A stretch of DNA of 64,000 bases from Paludibacteraceae bacterium (GCA_016937795.1 JAFGVV010000004.1:1-64000), one strand, 5' to 3'; numbered from the stretch's first letter, positions 1-9,183 are shown. Made by a program: numbers and translations. Notes: generated by a model from the letters alone, not told the origin.

Positions 1-364
<364 letters not shown>

Positions 365-1015
365 TCAGAATGAAAAAACAATCAGGTTGTGCTCGATTGA
401 CAGATCGGAAAACCCATATCGCTCTTTGATATATGCCAGTGTATCCTGCTGATAAAAAAACACATGCGTAGGATCGTCTTTATAATACCACGATTTAAAA
501 TCTATACTTTGTTTGTAGATATTTGTCATACAGATCAGTTTGCCACCAGGTTTGAGCATATTTTTCAATATCTGAAATTCTTTGGCGGGAGCATGAAAAT
601 GCTCAATCACCTCGCAACTTACAATATAGTCGTAATGCCCGTATAACAATTGAGGAGCGTAATGAAAAAAGGGGTCGTATTGTACAATCTGATAAGCCTT
701 ATCGGCAAGCAATTTTGAGATAACCGGGGCTGTTCCTGCGCCAAAATCGAGCCCGGCGTGATCTTTACTAAAATGTGTAAAGACTTTCTCAACTATTGGA
801 TTCACAAATTGCTGATAACGGAGGTCATTCACATCATTCAAATGTTCCTGGTATCTTACTTTTTCAGCAGCTCTGTCGGGCAGGAAGTCTTTGTCCATAA
901 AAATTGCATTACAATTTTCACACAGGTGATACCTTCTTTTATTTGTTCGTTTTTTGGTCACAAAAAAAAGAGTGGATGTCGAGGCACAAAGAGGGCATAT
1001 CTGATTTTCTGTCAT
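365..1015 (-). CDS. class I SAM-dependent methyltransferase with N-terminal zinc ribbon
   Basis: A predicted cytoplasmic methyltransferase of about 216 residues. The N-terminus carries two CxxC pairs (CPLC and CENC) about 25 residues apart, which look like a zinc ribbon. A Rossmann-type SAM-binding fold follows: the glycine-rich motif I (LDFGAGTA), an acidic strand end (QYDP), and the later CEVIEHF and LKPGGKL motifs typical of the Methyltransf_23/11 families. The ATG at 1015 is preferred because it overlaps the stop codon of the upstream dksA-like gene as ATGA, a usual arrangement for translational coupling; a longer start at 1024 is possible. The substrate is unknown. The zinc ribbon and the partner gene suggest a role near nucleic acids or the translation/transcription machinery, but this is inference. 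Confidence 0.8.
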   Translation of the reverse strand: MTENQICPLCASTSTLFFVTKKRTNKRRYHLCENCNAIFMDKDFLPDRAAEKVRYQEHLNDVNDLRYQQFVNPIVEKVFTHFSKDHAGLDFGAGTAPVISKLLADKAYQIVQYDPFFHYAPQLLYGHYDYIVSCEVIEHFHAPAKEFQILKNMLKPGGKLICMTNIYKQSIDFKSWYYKDDPTHVFFYQQDTLAYIKERYGFSDLSIEHNLIVFSF

Positions 1016-1335
1016 CGTGCACAATTTACACAGTGTAAACTTTCGGGGCGGAACAAAATTCGCCCCAAAGGAATTTCGACTTTACATTTAATGCAACGAC
1101 CAAAGTCCGGCGTTCCGCACATCGAAAGGACGCGTTTTAACCCGTTGAACTTCGATTCGGCCTGACGTAGTGAGGCTTCAGTCACACTTTTGTTATTTAT
1201 GGCATCCATGCGCGAAATACGACCAATGGCATCGTCAGGAACTACAGGGGCAGACATTTCGCGATATTCGGCAATGAGAGTCGTTGTTTTTTCTATTTCA
1301 TCAACAATCCTTTGTTTGATTTGGTCCTTTTCCAT
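1012..1335 (-). CDS. DksA/TraR-type zinc-finger protein
   Basis: A small protein of 107 residues with an N-terminal helical, probably coiled-coil region (MEKDQIKQRIVDEIEKTT onward) and a C-terminal C4 zinc finger (CIKC and CVNC about 20 residues apart), the layout of the DksA/TraR family. DksA proteins bind RNA polymerase through the secondary channel and modulate initiation together with ppGpp. I chose the ATG at 1335: the reading frame extends 26 codons further but that extension is not family-like, and a TATATTTG box lies immediately upstream of this ATG (1347 to 1340), which would make the mRNA nearly leaderless. The gene overlaps the downstream methyltransferase by four bases. Confidence 0.8.
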   Translation of the reverse strand: MEKDQIKQRIVDEIEKTTTLIAEYREMSAPVVPDDAIGRISRMDAINNKSVTEASLRQAESKFNGLKRVLSMCGTPDFGRCIKCKVEIPLGRILFRPESLHCVNCAR

Positions 1336-1523
1336 AAGGCAAATATACAAAATTCCTGAGAAACAACTGATTGTGTTAATCTGTTTGTATCCGGTTTTCA
1401 ATATCTTTTTCAAATAGAAACATGCTGGACATAATGAACTTATTGTCAGCTAACATATTCGCACTTTAGCTAAGAAATGAAAGCGAATTCAACTCTAATC
1501 AACTATCAATCTATAATTTACAC

Positions 1524-1554
1524 TTTGTAGATTGCCGAAAATTCATTACTTTTG
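1524..1554 (+). promoter_or_regulatory. Bacteroidota-type promoter upstream of sulP
   Basis: A TTTG at 1524-1527 and a TACTTTTG at 1547-1554 are separated by 19 bases, matching the Bacteroidota -33/-7 consensus (TTTG, 19-21 bases, TAnnTTTG). Transcription would begin near 1560, leaving an untranslated leader of roughly 290 bases before the SulP gene. Confidence 0.6.
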
Positions 1555-1850
1555 TGCCCGATATAAAAAATTCACATCAAAAGCTGACAGGGCAAACTCT
1601 TCGTCTTGCATTATATCACCTCTCCGAAGAATCACACATTTATATTTTCAAATAACGCTGCTTTGACAGATTGAAAATTAATATATATTGAAAGAAACAG
1701 GAAGGATTGCAACGCAAATTTAACGGATAAGTCAGTTGTAATATGCCATATCAACTAACACTGCGTGACTCTTTCTTTTAAAAAAAAACTTTTCAAAGTC
1801 GCACTAATTGAAATTACAATCAGGAAGTATTTTCTATCAACAAATTATAT

Positions 1851-3407
1851 ATGAAGCAAATTGTACAACTTTTCGATTCCATTAAACAAATCAATTACAA
1901 AACCGAAGTGCTGGCCGGCCTTACTGTGGCACTGGCTCTGATACCTGAGGCCATTGCCTTTGCCATGATTGCAGGTTTATCGCCACTCACCGGACTTTAC
2001 GCTGCATTTACCATTGGCCTCGTCACGTCCATTCTGGGTGGTCGGCCCGGCATGATTTCGGGGGCTACCGGAGCTGTTGCCGTAGTGATTGTAGCTTTGG
2101 CAAAATCACATGGAGTAGAATATATTTTTGCTACTGTGGTTCTGGCAGGTGTTATTCAGATATTAGTAGGAATGCTGAAACTTGGAAAATTTATACGGTT
2201 GGTTCCGCATCCTGTGATGTTCGGATTTGTAAACGGGTTGGCAATTGTCATTTTCATGTCGCAGCTCGATCAGTTTAAAAGTACCGATAGCACTGGTGCC
2301 ATGCATTGGTTAAGCGGCTCGTCGCTTTATTTAATGCTCGGGTTGGTGTTTGTTACCATGCTTATTATCTGGGGACTACCCAAACTCACCAAGGCCATTC
2401 CGGCATCGCTGACAGCCATCGTGGTGATTTCGGCCATTACCATCGGACTCAACATCGACACCAAAACAGTGGGCGATATTGCGTCTATTCAGGGTGGATT
2501 TCCGCCTTTTCATATTCCGGTCATCCCGTTTACATTTGAATCTTTGCATATTATATTCCCTTATGCAGCCATTGTAGCAGGCGTAGGTTTGATCGAAAGT
2601 TTGCTAACGCTGAATCTGATAGACGAGATTACCGAAACACGCGGCTGGGGAAACAAAGAATGTGTGGCACAAGGAACTGCCAATGTAGTGACAGGCTTTT
2701 TCTCAGGAATGGGTGGTTGTGCTATGATTGGACAGAGCCTTATCAATATCTCATCGGGAGCACGCACACGCATTTCGGGCATTGTAGCTTCGGTTATGTT
2801 GCTTGTATTTATTATGTTTGGTTCATCGGTCATCGAAAAACTTCCTATGGCAGCGCTTACAGGCGTTATGATAATGGTAGCTATCGGAACATTTGAATGG
2901 GCAAGCCTCCGCACTTTTACCAGGATGCCAAAATCGGACATTTTGGTTATGGTAGCAGTTACACTTATCACGGTGTTTATGCACAATCTGGCATTAGCTG
3001 TTTTGGTAGGCGTAATTATTTCTGCTTTGGTATTTGCGTGGGAAAACGCCAAACGAATCAGAGCAAGAAAACATATTGACGAAAATGGAGTTAAGCATTA
3101 TGAAGTATTCGGACCACTATTCTTCGGATCGGTTACAGCGTTCAATGAAAAATTTGATGTACTGAACGATCCCGAGGAAGTAATAATCGACTTTTCGGAA
3201 AGTCGCGTGACCGATATGTCGGCCATAGAGGCTTTGAACAAACTCACTGAACGCTATTTGAAAGTTGGAAAAAAACTACACATTAAGCATTTAAGCAGCG
3301 ATTGTCGTCAGTTGCTTGAAAATGCCGACAGTCTGATTGACGTAAATATAATTGAAGACCCGACTTACAAAGTGCTTATAGACAAGCCCAAAAAGGAGCA
3401 CAAATAA
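1851..3407 (+). CDS. SulP family inorganic anion transporter with STAS domain
   Basis: A 518-residue inner-membrane transporter. Many hydrophobic segments fill residues 20-400, including the N-terminal SulP signature (LAGLTVALALIPEAIAFAMI) and the conserved transmembrane segment GMGGCAMIGQSLINISSGA. A STAS domain follows at about residues 405-505 (VIIDFSESRVTDMSAIEAL), as is normal for the family. SulP proteins move sulfate, bicarbonate or other small anions, often coupled to Na+ or H+; the substrate cannot be read from this sequence. It stands alone, with its own promoter and a terminator just after the stop, and converges on oadB. Confidence 0.93.
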   Translation: MKQIVQLFDSIKQINYKTEVLAGLTVALALIPEAIAFAMIAGLSPLTGLYAAFTIGLVTSILGGRPGMISGATGAVAVVIVALAKSHGVEYIFATVVLAGVIQILVGMLKLGKFIRLVPHPVMFGFVNGLAIVIFMSQLDQFKSTDSTGAMHWLSGSSLYLMLGLVFVTMLIIWGLPKLTKAIPASLTAIVVISAITIGLNIDTKTVGDIASIQGGFPPFHIPVIPFTFESLHIIFPYAAIVAGVGLIESLLTLNLIDEITETRGWGNKECVAQGTANVVTGFFSGMGGCAMIGQSLINISSGARTRISGIVASVMLLVFIMFGSSVIEKLPMAALTGVMIMVAIGTFEWASLRTFTRMPKSDILVMVAVTLITVFMHNLALAVLVGVIISALVFAWENAKRIRARKHIDENGVKHYEVFGPLFFGSVTAFNEKFDVLNDPEEVIIDFSESRVTDMSAIEALNKLTERYLKVGKKLHIKHLSSDCRQLLENADSLIDVNIIEDPTYKVLIDKPKKEHK

Positions 3408-3410
3408 AGT

Positions 3411-3452
3411 AAAAAGGCTGTATCAAGAATCCTATTGACACAGCCTTTTTTT
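3411..3452. terminator. bidirectional terminator between sulP and oadB
   Basis: An imperfect hairpin with arms AAAAAGGCTGT and ACAGCCTTTTT, with further pairing of TCAA and TTGA inside, flanked by A and T runs. It serves the rightward SulP gene and could also serve the leftward oad operon. Confidence 0.8.
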
Positions 3453-3486
3453 GTATATAAGCAAGAAAGTTTATAAACTTTATTTG

Positions 3487-4695
3487 TCAGGACAAAAACG
3501 AAATGAGCACGCCGGCTGCTACAGCCGATCCAATCACACCCGAAATATTACTGGCCATACAATATTGCAGAATATGGTTATTCGAGTCGTGTTTCAGTGC
3601 CAGCTCGTTGGCCACACGCGAAGCCATAGGCACTGCACTCAACCCTGTAGCTCCGATAAGCGGATTTATTTTCTTTTTCGCGAAAAGGTTATAAATTTTC
3701 ACAGCCACAATACCACCTGCTATCGACACTGCAAAAGCGATAAATCCACCCACTACAATTCCCAGCGTTTTGGGCGAAAGAAATACTTCGGCTGTCATGG
3801 TTGCTCCCACTGTTAAACCCAGAAAGATAGTAGCAGTATTCATAATGGGGCCTGTAGCCGCATCGGCAAGTCGCGCAGTAGAAGTTCCAATTTCTTTTAT
3901 CAGATTACCAAACAGCAACATTCCCAACAAGGGTACCGACGAGGGCACAAACACAGCTGTAACCACTCCCAACACAATAGGGAAAATGATTTTCACAGTT
4001 TTAAGGTTTTTAATATTGTGTTTGGCAGGATATTTTTTATCCATTTCGCGCATATTGATTTTAAACTCTTTTTTGGTAATCAACAAATTGGCCACCAATG
4101 GAATAATCACAGGCACGAGTGCCATATACGAATAAGCTGCAATGGCAATTGGGCCCAACAAGTGCGGTGCTAATTTAATAGTCGTATAAATGGCTGTAGG
4201 GCCATCGGCACCACCAATAATACCCAGAGAAGCAGCTTCTTCGAGCGTAAATCCGAGCAACACAGCTACCAGCAGTACCGAAAAAATACCAATTTGTGCC
4301 GCTGCACCAAAAAAAGCTAATTTCAGATTTCGAAGCATAGGCCCAAAATCGGTAAGAGCGCCCACACCCATAAAAATAATGGGAGGCAGAAATCCGGTTT
4401 TTATAAGGCTGTAATACAAATAATTCATGATGCCATAGTCGTGTGCTATCTCGAACAAGTTTTTGTATCGTCCACCTTCCAGATCGATATATTCGGCAGG
4501 AACAATGCCCATGCCTCCTCCCGGGAAATTGGCTAAAAGGACTCCAAAGGCAATAGGGACCAAAAGCAGAGGCTCATATCCTTTTTTGATACCCAAATAG
4601 AGCAACACAAAAGCAATAACCCACATAATTGCCACCTGATAGGAAAAACCCGACAGGGCGGTCATCTCATATAATTTCGATAATATCTCTTCCAT
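3487..4695 (-). CDS. oadB: sodium-translocating decarboxylase beta subunit (OadB type)
   Basis: This 402-residue polytopic membrane protein is the Na+-pumping subunit of a biotin-dependent decarboxylase. The conserved motifs GVGALTDFGPML and GGADGPTAIY, the latter in the region that couples decarboxylation of carboxybiotin to Na+ export, are present along with about nine hydrophobic segments. Length is usual for the family. It is the last gene of a leftward oadG-oadA-oadB operon, starting five bases after the oadA stop. OadB and the homologous MmdB/GcdB subunits are hard to separate by sequence; the OadA partner makes oxaloacetate the most likely substrate. Confidence 0.93.
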   Translation of the reverse strand: MEEILSKLYEMTALSGFSYQVAIMWVIAFVLLYLGIKKGYEPLLLVPIAFGVLLANFPGGGMGIVPAEYIDLEGGRYKNLFEIAHDYGIMNYLYYSLIKTGFLPPIIFMGVGALTDFGPMLRNLKLAFFGAAAQIGIFSVLLVAVLLGFTLEEAASLGIIGGADGPTAIYTTIKLAPHLLGPIAIAAYSYMALVPVIIPLVANLLITKKEFKINMREMDKKYPAKHNIKNLKTVKIIFPIVLGVVTAVFVPSSVPLLGMLLFGNLIKEIGTSTARLADAATGPIMNTATIFLGLTVGATMTAEVFLSPKTLGIVVGGFIAFAVSIAGGIVAVKIYNLFAKKKINPLIGATGLSAVPMASRVANELALKHDSNNHILQYCMASNISGVIGSAVAAGVLISFLS

Positions 4696-4700
4696 TCTGA

Positions 4701-6545
4701 TTATTGAAGTTTAAATAAAACATCATCCTCCTGCACCGAATCGCCATTTGCATAAGCTATTTCTACAATTTTACCCGCTTTATCAGATGAAATTGCATTG
4801 TATGTTTTCATCGATTCGATATAGCAAAGCAAATCGCCTTTTGCTACCACATCACCCACTTTTTTGGGAGTTTCGGTGGAATTATTAGTCAAATAAAATT
4901 TGCCTTCGAGCGGTGCGATAACTTCTTCGGTTTTCCCGGCTGGAGCTGCCTGTTTAGGTGTTTCGGATGAAGCCACAGAGCCATCATTGCCTACTATATT
5001 CACCAAAAACCGTTCGCCGTTCACTTCAACTTCAATGGTTTGTGGCTCAACTTTCAATGCAGCACCTTCATTCGATTTTCCGGCCTTAGCTTTAGCCTGT
5101 GCTAGTTCAGCTTCGAAATCGGCTTTTGCTTTACCCGATTTGTAAGTACGATATTGCTCAGGGTGCATTGCCAACTCAAATAATTCCTCTTCGTCCTGAC
5201 CAACATCCCAGCCCTTATCTGCCATTTCTTTTCTGAACTCTTCTAATTTATCAGGATATAAGGCTTGTGGGTCGCCTTCGTAAAATTCACGCCCCTGCTC
5301 TTTGGCAATCTTTTTAATCACAGGATCCACATCGCCTGGAAGCTTACCCGCTTTACCCAAAATCATATCCCAGATATTGTCCGCAATCATTGTCCAGCGT
5401 TCTTTTCCTTTAGTCAACTGCATAAGGTTGAACATGGCTAAGTTTTTTACATATTGCGAAAATGGCGTCACCAATGGAGGATAACCTACGCGTGGCCACA
5501 CATAAGCCACTTCGTCGAATAGTTTTATAAGCAGTTCATCAATAGTTATTTCGGATTCGCCTTTTTTGACTAATGATTTATTTACGCTCGACAAATTGTC
5601 TTTCAAGTCGTTCATCAAACTACCCATCATGCCACCGGGCAAACCCGAAGCAATAAGTAGCGATTGCAAGCGGCGGTTCGATTCGGGAATAAAATAACCC
5701 AGGAAATCGTCGATAAACTCCTGCGTGAGAGCACGGGCACGCATGTAAGCAGCCATGTCGATTTCGGGTACTTTAAAACCTGCATCGATAAGCATTTCGC
5801 GCACCATAATCACATCTGCATGTCCTGTTCCCCACGAAAGAGGCTCCATGCCCACATCAATAATATCACAACCATTGCGACAAACTTCGAGAATAGAAGC
5901 AGGAGTAAATCCGGGACCTGTTTGTCCATGATACTGAATCAGGATATCAGGATTTTTTGTTTTGATATGCTTTACAATCTTGCCCAGCGTAGCAGGACGA
6001 CCAATTCCGGCCATGTCCTTCAAACAAATCTCATCGGCACCACCGTCAATCAGCTGATCGGCCAAATCGCAATAATACTTCAGATTATGTACCTGCGAAA
6101 CGGTGATCGACAAAGTAGCCTGAGCGATCATGCCGGCTTCTTTAGCGTATTTGATGGATGCAATAATATTGCGGGGATCGTTAAGACCACAAAAACAACG
6201 CGTAATATCAGTCCCCTGTGCCTTTTTTACTTTATAAAATAGTTTACGCACATCAGCAGGCACAGGGCTCATACGCAATCCGTTGAGCGAACGATCGAGC
6301 ATATGTGTCTGAATTCCAGCTTCATTAAAAGGACGACACCATTCGCGTACAGCTACATTAGGATTTTCGCCAAAAAGCAGGTTTATTTGTTCGAACCCCC
6401 CACCATTTGTTTCTACACGGGCAAAGCAACCCATTTTTACAATTTCGGGAGCTATTCGTAGCAATTGGTCCACACGGGGCATATATTTACCCGCACTTTG
6501 CCACATATCCCTGTAAACCAGCGAAAATTTAATTTCTTTGTTCAT
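4701..6545 (-). CDS. oadA: oxaloacetate decarboxylase alpha subunit / pyruvate carboxylase subunit B-like, biotin protein
   Basis: A 614-residue carboxyltransferase with a C-terminal biotin domain. The N-terminal barrel has the metal-site Asp of YRDMWQS (Asp13), the Lys expected to be carbamylated (LKDMAG, Lys176), and IQYHGQTG where HxH is usual, so Gln204 stands in for the first His while His206 is kept. After the conserved PYC_OADA region there is a charged, Ala-rich linker (about 485-540), then the biotinyl domain with ESMKTYNA; Lys580 sits 35 residues from the C-terminus, the normal biotin position. It would move CO2 from oxaloacetate to biotin for decarboxylation by OadB. The divergent N-terminus resembles a Bacteroidales-specific branch of the family. 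Confidence 0.92.
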   Translation of the reverse strand: MNKEIKFSLVYRDMWQSAGKYMPRVDQLLRIAPEIVKMGCFARVETNGGGFEQINLLFGENPNVAVREWCRPFNEAGIQTHMLDRSLNGLRMSPVPADVRKLFYKVKKAQGTDITRCFCGLNDPRNIIASIKYAKEAGMIAQATLSITVSQVHNLKYYCDLADQLIDGGADEICLKDMAGIGRPATLGKIVKHIKTKNPDILIQYHGQTGPGFTPASILEVCRNGCDIIDVGMEPLSWGTGHADVIMVREMLIDAGFKVPEIDMAAYMRARALTQEFIDDFLGYFIPESNRRLQSLLIASGLPGGMMGSLMNDLKDNLSSVNKSLVKKGESEITIDELLIKLFDEVAYVWPRVGYPPLVTPFSQYVKNLAMFNLMQLTKGKERWTMIADNIWDMILGKAGKLPGDVDPVIKKIAKEQGREFYEGDPQALYPDKLEEFRKEMADKGWDVGQDEEELFELAMHPEQYRTYKSGKAKADFEAELAQAKAKAGKSNEGAALKVEPQTIEVEVNGERFLVNIVGNDGSVASSETPKQAAPAGKTEEVIAPLEGKFYLTNNSTETPKKVGDVVAKGDLLCYIESMKTYNAISSDKAGKIVEIAYANGDSVQEDDVLFKLQ

Positions 6546-6552
6546 ATTATGC

Positions 6553-6804
6553 TTATATTTTTTTTATGTTTGTGACTTTTGCTTTTCCCTTAGTGACAAT
6601 GTCGATAGCTGCCGAAATAGCTGCAAAAGTATTCTCCGAAGTACTTTGAGTTTTTTTCGATTTTACTTCGGCTACTATTTCCGGACTAAATTTATTGGAA
6701 AACCTGATAATTAAATTTCCGATCAATACAATCAGAAAGAGAATCAGAAAAACGGTAATCATGCCCACTGCCATTATTGAAAGGGCCTCATTGAAAGGTT
6801 GCAT
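6553..6804 (-). CDS. oadG: decarboxylase gamma subunit (OadG)
   Basis: A small 83-residue membrane protein with one N-terminal transmembrane helix (MITVFLILFLIVLIGNLII) and a short, polar, Lys-rich C-terminal tail. This is the layout of OadG, which assembles the alpha and beta subunits at the membrane. It is the first gene of the leftward oadGAB operon and ends seven bases before oadA. Sequence conservation in OadG is low, so the call rests largely on size, topology and position. Confidence 0.85.
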   Translation of the reverse strand: MQPFNEALSIMAVGMITVFLILFLIVLIGNLIIRFSNKFSPEIVAEVKSKKTQSTSENTFAAISAAIDIVTKGKAKVTNIKKI

Positions 6805-6894
6805 AGTATTATTTTTATTAATTTGAAGCTAATTATTGATTGCTTTTTTAAACATAAGAACAATTCAGACATTTTACAAAAAAGTATTTTAAAA

Positions 6895-6936
6895 GCAAAA
6901 ATAACTATATATTGTGCAAAAATAGCAATATATTTT
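6895..6936 (-). promoter_or_regulatory. tandem 21-bp repeats with promoter boxes upstream of oadG
   Basis: Two adjacent 21-base units, each starting GCAAAAATA and continuing with an AT-rich TATATT stretch, lie about 90 bases upstream of oadG. On the minus strand each contains TATTTTTG (at 6903-6896 and 6924-6917), a match to the Bacteroidota -7 box. They may be two promoters or a duplicated binding site. The rest of 6805-7138 shows no gene. Confidence 0.4.
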
Positions 6937-7138
6937 GCAATAATGTTAGATTCGAGAGTATGACAAGTGAGCTTAACATAATTTAAACACTCAAAACTGC
7001 AATATGCAAAAAAAACGAATGTAAAACTACAAACAACAAGAAGAGAAAAAGGATGAGTAGATTACGGTGATGTTTATTAACCACCAATTGAACTTTGTCA
7101 AAGTACAGAGTTAAAGGCAAATATGGTTTGAGAAATGA

Positions 7139-7236
7139 TTAGCTCCGTTAGGAATGGCATTATGGTAGTTATTATTATTGTTTTGTACAAAACAGCTCCG
7201 TAGGAGTGGCATTAGGAGAATTTAAAACGAGTTCTA
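7139..7236. mobile_element. truncated, diverged copy of the 200-bp MITE-like element
   Basis: This stretch matches the right half of the element at 26305-26504: the palindromic core around AGCTCCGTTAGGA, the TTATGGTAGTTATTATT block, the second core CAGCTCCGTAGGAG and the outer end AAAACGAGTTC are all present. The left half is missing and the palindromes have decayed, so it looks like an old remnant. Confidence 0.6.
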
Positions 7237-7252
7237 TTGCAAATATTTATTC

Positions 7253-8296
7253 TTACAAAACGATATTAAACAAATATCCTAGCAGAATAATGAAAAGCGA
7301 AATTGTTCCGAAAAAGATTCCGATTAGTTTCCATGTCATTACTTTTTTGAGCAAGGTAGCTTCGGGCAATGAAAGTCCCACCACGGCCATCATAAATGCA
7401 ATAGCCGTACCAAGCGGCACTCCTTTTGCCACAAAAACCTGTATCACAGGCACAATACCCGCAGCATTGGCATACATTGGCACAGCCAGAATTACAGCCA
7501 GTGGAACGGCATACCAACGATCAGCCGACAGATATTGCGCAAAGAAATTTTCGGGCACATAACCATGCATGGCAGCGCCAATAGCAATGCCTATAAGCAC
7601 ATACACCAACACTTTACGCACTATATCCCAACCATCTTTGATAATGGAAGGCAAACGATCGATAAAAGGAGTTTTTTCTCCTTCCCACTGCTCTGTCTCC
7701 ATTTCCGACTGTGCCTGAATTTGCTTCACCCAGTCGCTTAAATATCGTTCGAGTTTGAATTTTCCAAGAATATATCCACCCACAGTCCCTAACAGAATAC
7801 CACTAACACTGTAAATCAGGGTCGCTTTCAGTCCGAAAATTCCCAAAAACATAGCCACAGCCACTTCGTTCACCAAAGGCGAAGTTATGAGAAACGCAAA
7901 AGTAACGCCCAACGGAATTCCACCTTTTACAAAGCCAATAAACAGCGGGATTGACGAGCAAGAACAAAAAGGAGTTATAGCCCCGAAAAAAGACGCAAAA
8001 AAGTATTGCAAACCGTATAGCTTTTTACTGGTCAGGTAATTCCGAAGTCTGTCAATGGGAAAATAAGCATTCACCACACCCATCAACGAACTAATCAAAA
8101 ACAACAATATCAGAATTTTAACCGTATCGTAAAAAAAGAAGTTCACTGATGCGCCAAGATGCGAATCAGCATTCAACCCCAACAAACCATAGGTAAAAAC
8201 ATCCACAATTTGTGGCAGGAAATAATACAAAATTATCAATACAGGTAACACAAGCGCTACAGCAGCTATCAGTCTTATCCTTTTCTTTTTTTCCAT
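7253..8296 (-). CDS. ArsP/YraQ-type (DUF318) permease
   Basis: A 347-residue polytopic inner-membrane permease of the DUF318 family. It has around nine hydrophobic segments and the family signature TPFCSCSSIPL followed by KGGIPLGVTFAFLITSP, repeated in weaker form in the second half (GVPLGTAIAFMMAVVGLSLPE). Members include ArsP, an exporter of trivalent organoarsenicals. The ATG at 8296 is chosen over a TTG at 8308. It lies downstream of arsG but after a strong terminator, and an operator-like sequence resembling the one upstream of arsR precedes it, so it probably belongs to the same regulon as a separate transcript. Substrate assignment to arsenicals comes mainly from context. Confidence 0.8.
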   Translation of the reverse strand: MEKKKRIRLIAAVALVLPVLIILYYFLPQIVDVFTYGLLGLNADSHLGASVNFFFYDTVKILILLFLISSLMGVVNAYFPIDRLRNYLTSKKLYGLQYFFASFFGAITPFCSCSSIPLFIGFVKGGIPLGVTFAFLITSPLVNEVAVAMFLGIFGLKATLIYSVSGILLGTVGGYILGKFKLERYLSDWVKQIQAQSEMETEQWEGEKTPFIDRLPSIIKDGWDIVRKVLVYVLIGIAIGAAMHGYVPENFFAQYLSADRWYAVPLAVILAVPMYANAAGIVPVIQVFVAKGVPLGTAIAFMMAVVGLSLPEATLLKKVMTWKLIGIFFGTISLFIILLGYLFNIVL

Positions 8297-8312
8297 TTGA
8301 ACAATCAAAAAA

Positions 8313-8337
8313 AAAACTTATTCGTAAAACAACGAAC
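8313..8337 (-). promoter_or_regulatory. possible ArsR operator and promoter of the permease gene
   Basis: Read on the minus strand, GTTCGTTGTTTTACGAA (8337-8321) is followed by a TAAGTTTT box (8320-8313) resembling a -7 element. The GTTCGTnGTT and TACGAA parts also occur in the arsR promoter at 10478-10502, suggesting a shared repressor site, although the spacing of the half-sites differs. Confidence 0.4.
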
Positions 8338-8348
8338 ATTAATTACCT

Positions 8349-8383
8349 AAAAAAACCACATTTTATCAACTCTTAAAATGTGG
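8349..8383 (-). terminator. terminator after arsG
   Basis: A perfect 10-bp stem (CCACATTTTA with TAAAATGTGG, 8-base loop) is followed on the minus strand by a T run. It lies 30 bases after the arsG stop, so the arsR-arsE-arsF-arsG transcript probably ends here. Confidence 0.85.
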
Positions 8384-8411
8384 CGATATTTATTTACAGC
8401 CCCGAAACTAT

Positions 8412-9125
8412 TTACGAAATATATTTAAGCACGTAAAATATAAACACATAATACAAACCCACAGCAATAAAAATAACAGAAACCACCCTGCGAAACCACA
8501 GTTCAAAAACTTTTATCCGATTATAAAGTTTCCCTACATTGCCAACGGCATAAGCCAGCAACCATGCAAATATTATCACAGGAAGTCCTGTTGCAATAGC
8601 AAACAATACAGGCAGATAAAGTCCGCTTGCACTTGCTACAGTAATGGGAATAAGCATCACAAAGTACAAAACGCCGCTATAAGGGCAAAAAGCAAGTGCG
8701 AAAACCATCCCGAGCAACAAGGTACTGAGATAACTGCCCTTGCTTTTATTGCCAATTTTTTCGGTAAGTCCCGACAATCCCGGAAATTTAAGTTTAATCA
8801 CATCGAGCATAAACAGTCCGATCAGAATCATAACCGGCCCCAGCAATTTTTCGCCCCATCCCTGAAAAAGCATGGAAATATTCATCTTGCTCGCTCCGAA
8901 GAAAATAATCAACGCAACTCCGGTATAACTGATCACACGACCAAGCGTATACACCAAACCACTTATAAAAACCCTTTTACTGTCTTTCAGATCACGACTT
9001 ATAAAACCAATAGCCGATATATTCGTGGCCAACGGGCACGGACTAATAGCTGTCATCAATCCTAAAACAATGGCTGTGATAAAACTATACTGTGTGTTTT
9101 CTAAAATACTTTGCAGAACTTCCAT
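8412..9125 (-). CDS. arsG: ArsG-type aromatic arsenical efflux permease (DsbD/CcdA-like fold)
   Basis: A polytopic membrane protein of 238 residues with six or seven hydrophobic segments. Two cysteine-proline motifs, SPCPLATN near the N-terminus and FCPYSGVLYF in the middle, give the pseudo-symmetric pattern of the CcdA/DsbD family, to which ArsG belongs. In Shewanella, arsEFG reduces nitrophenyl arsenicals and exports the aminophenyl products, ArsG being the permease. The ATG at 9125 is preferred; the frame could extend to a TTG at 9182, directly after the arsF stop. Position after arsE and arsF supports the call. A generic cytochrome c biogenesis-type CcdA is the alternative. Confidence 0.78.
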   Translation of the reverse strand: MEVLQSILENTQYSFITAIVLGLMTAISPCPLATNISAIGFISRDLKDSKRVFISGLVYTLGRVISYTGVALIIFFGASKMNISMLFQGWGEKLLGPVMILIGLFMLDVIKLKFPGLSGLTEKIGNKSKGSYLSTLLLGMVFALAFCPYSGVLYFVMLIPITVASASGLYLPVLFAIATGLPVIIFAWLLAYAVGNVGKLYNRIKVFELWFRRVVSVIFIAVGLYYVFIFYVLKYIS

Positions 9126-9183
9126 TTTTCGAATAGTAAATTGTAAAACTTGTCCCGAGGCATTGGGGTTGATAAATGGCAAA

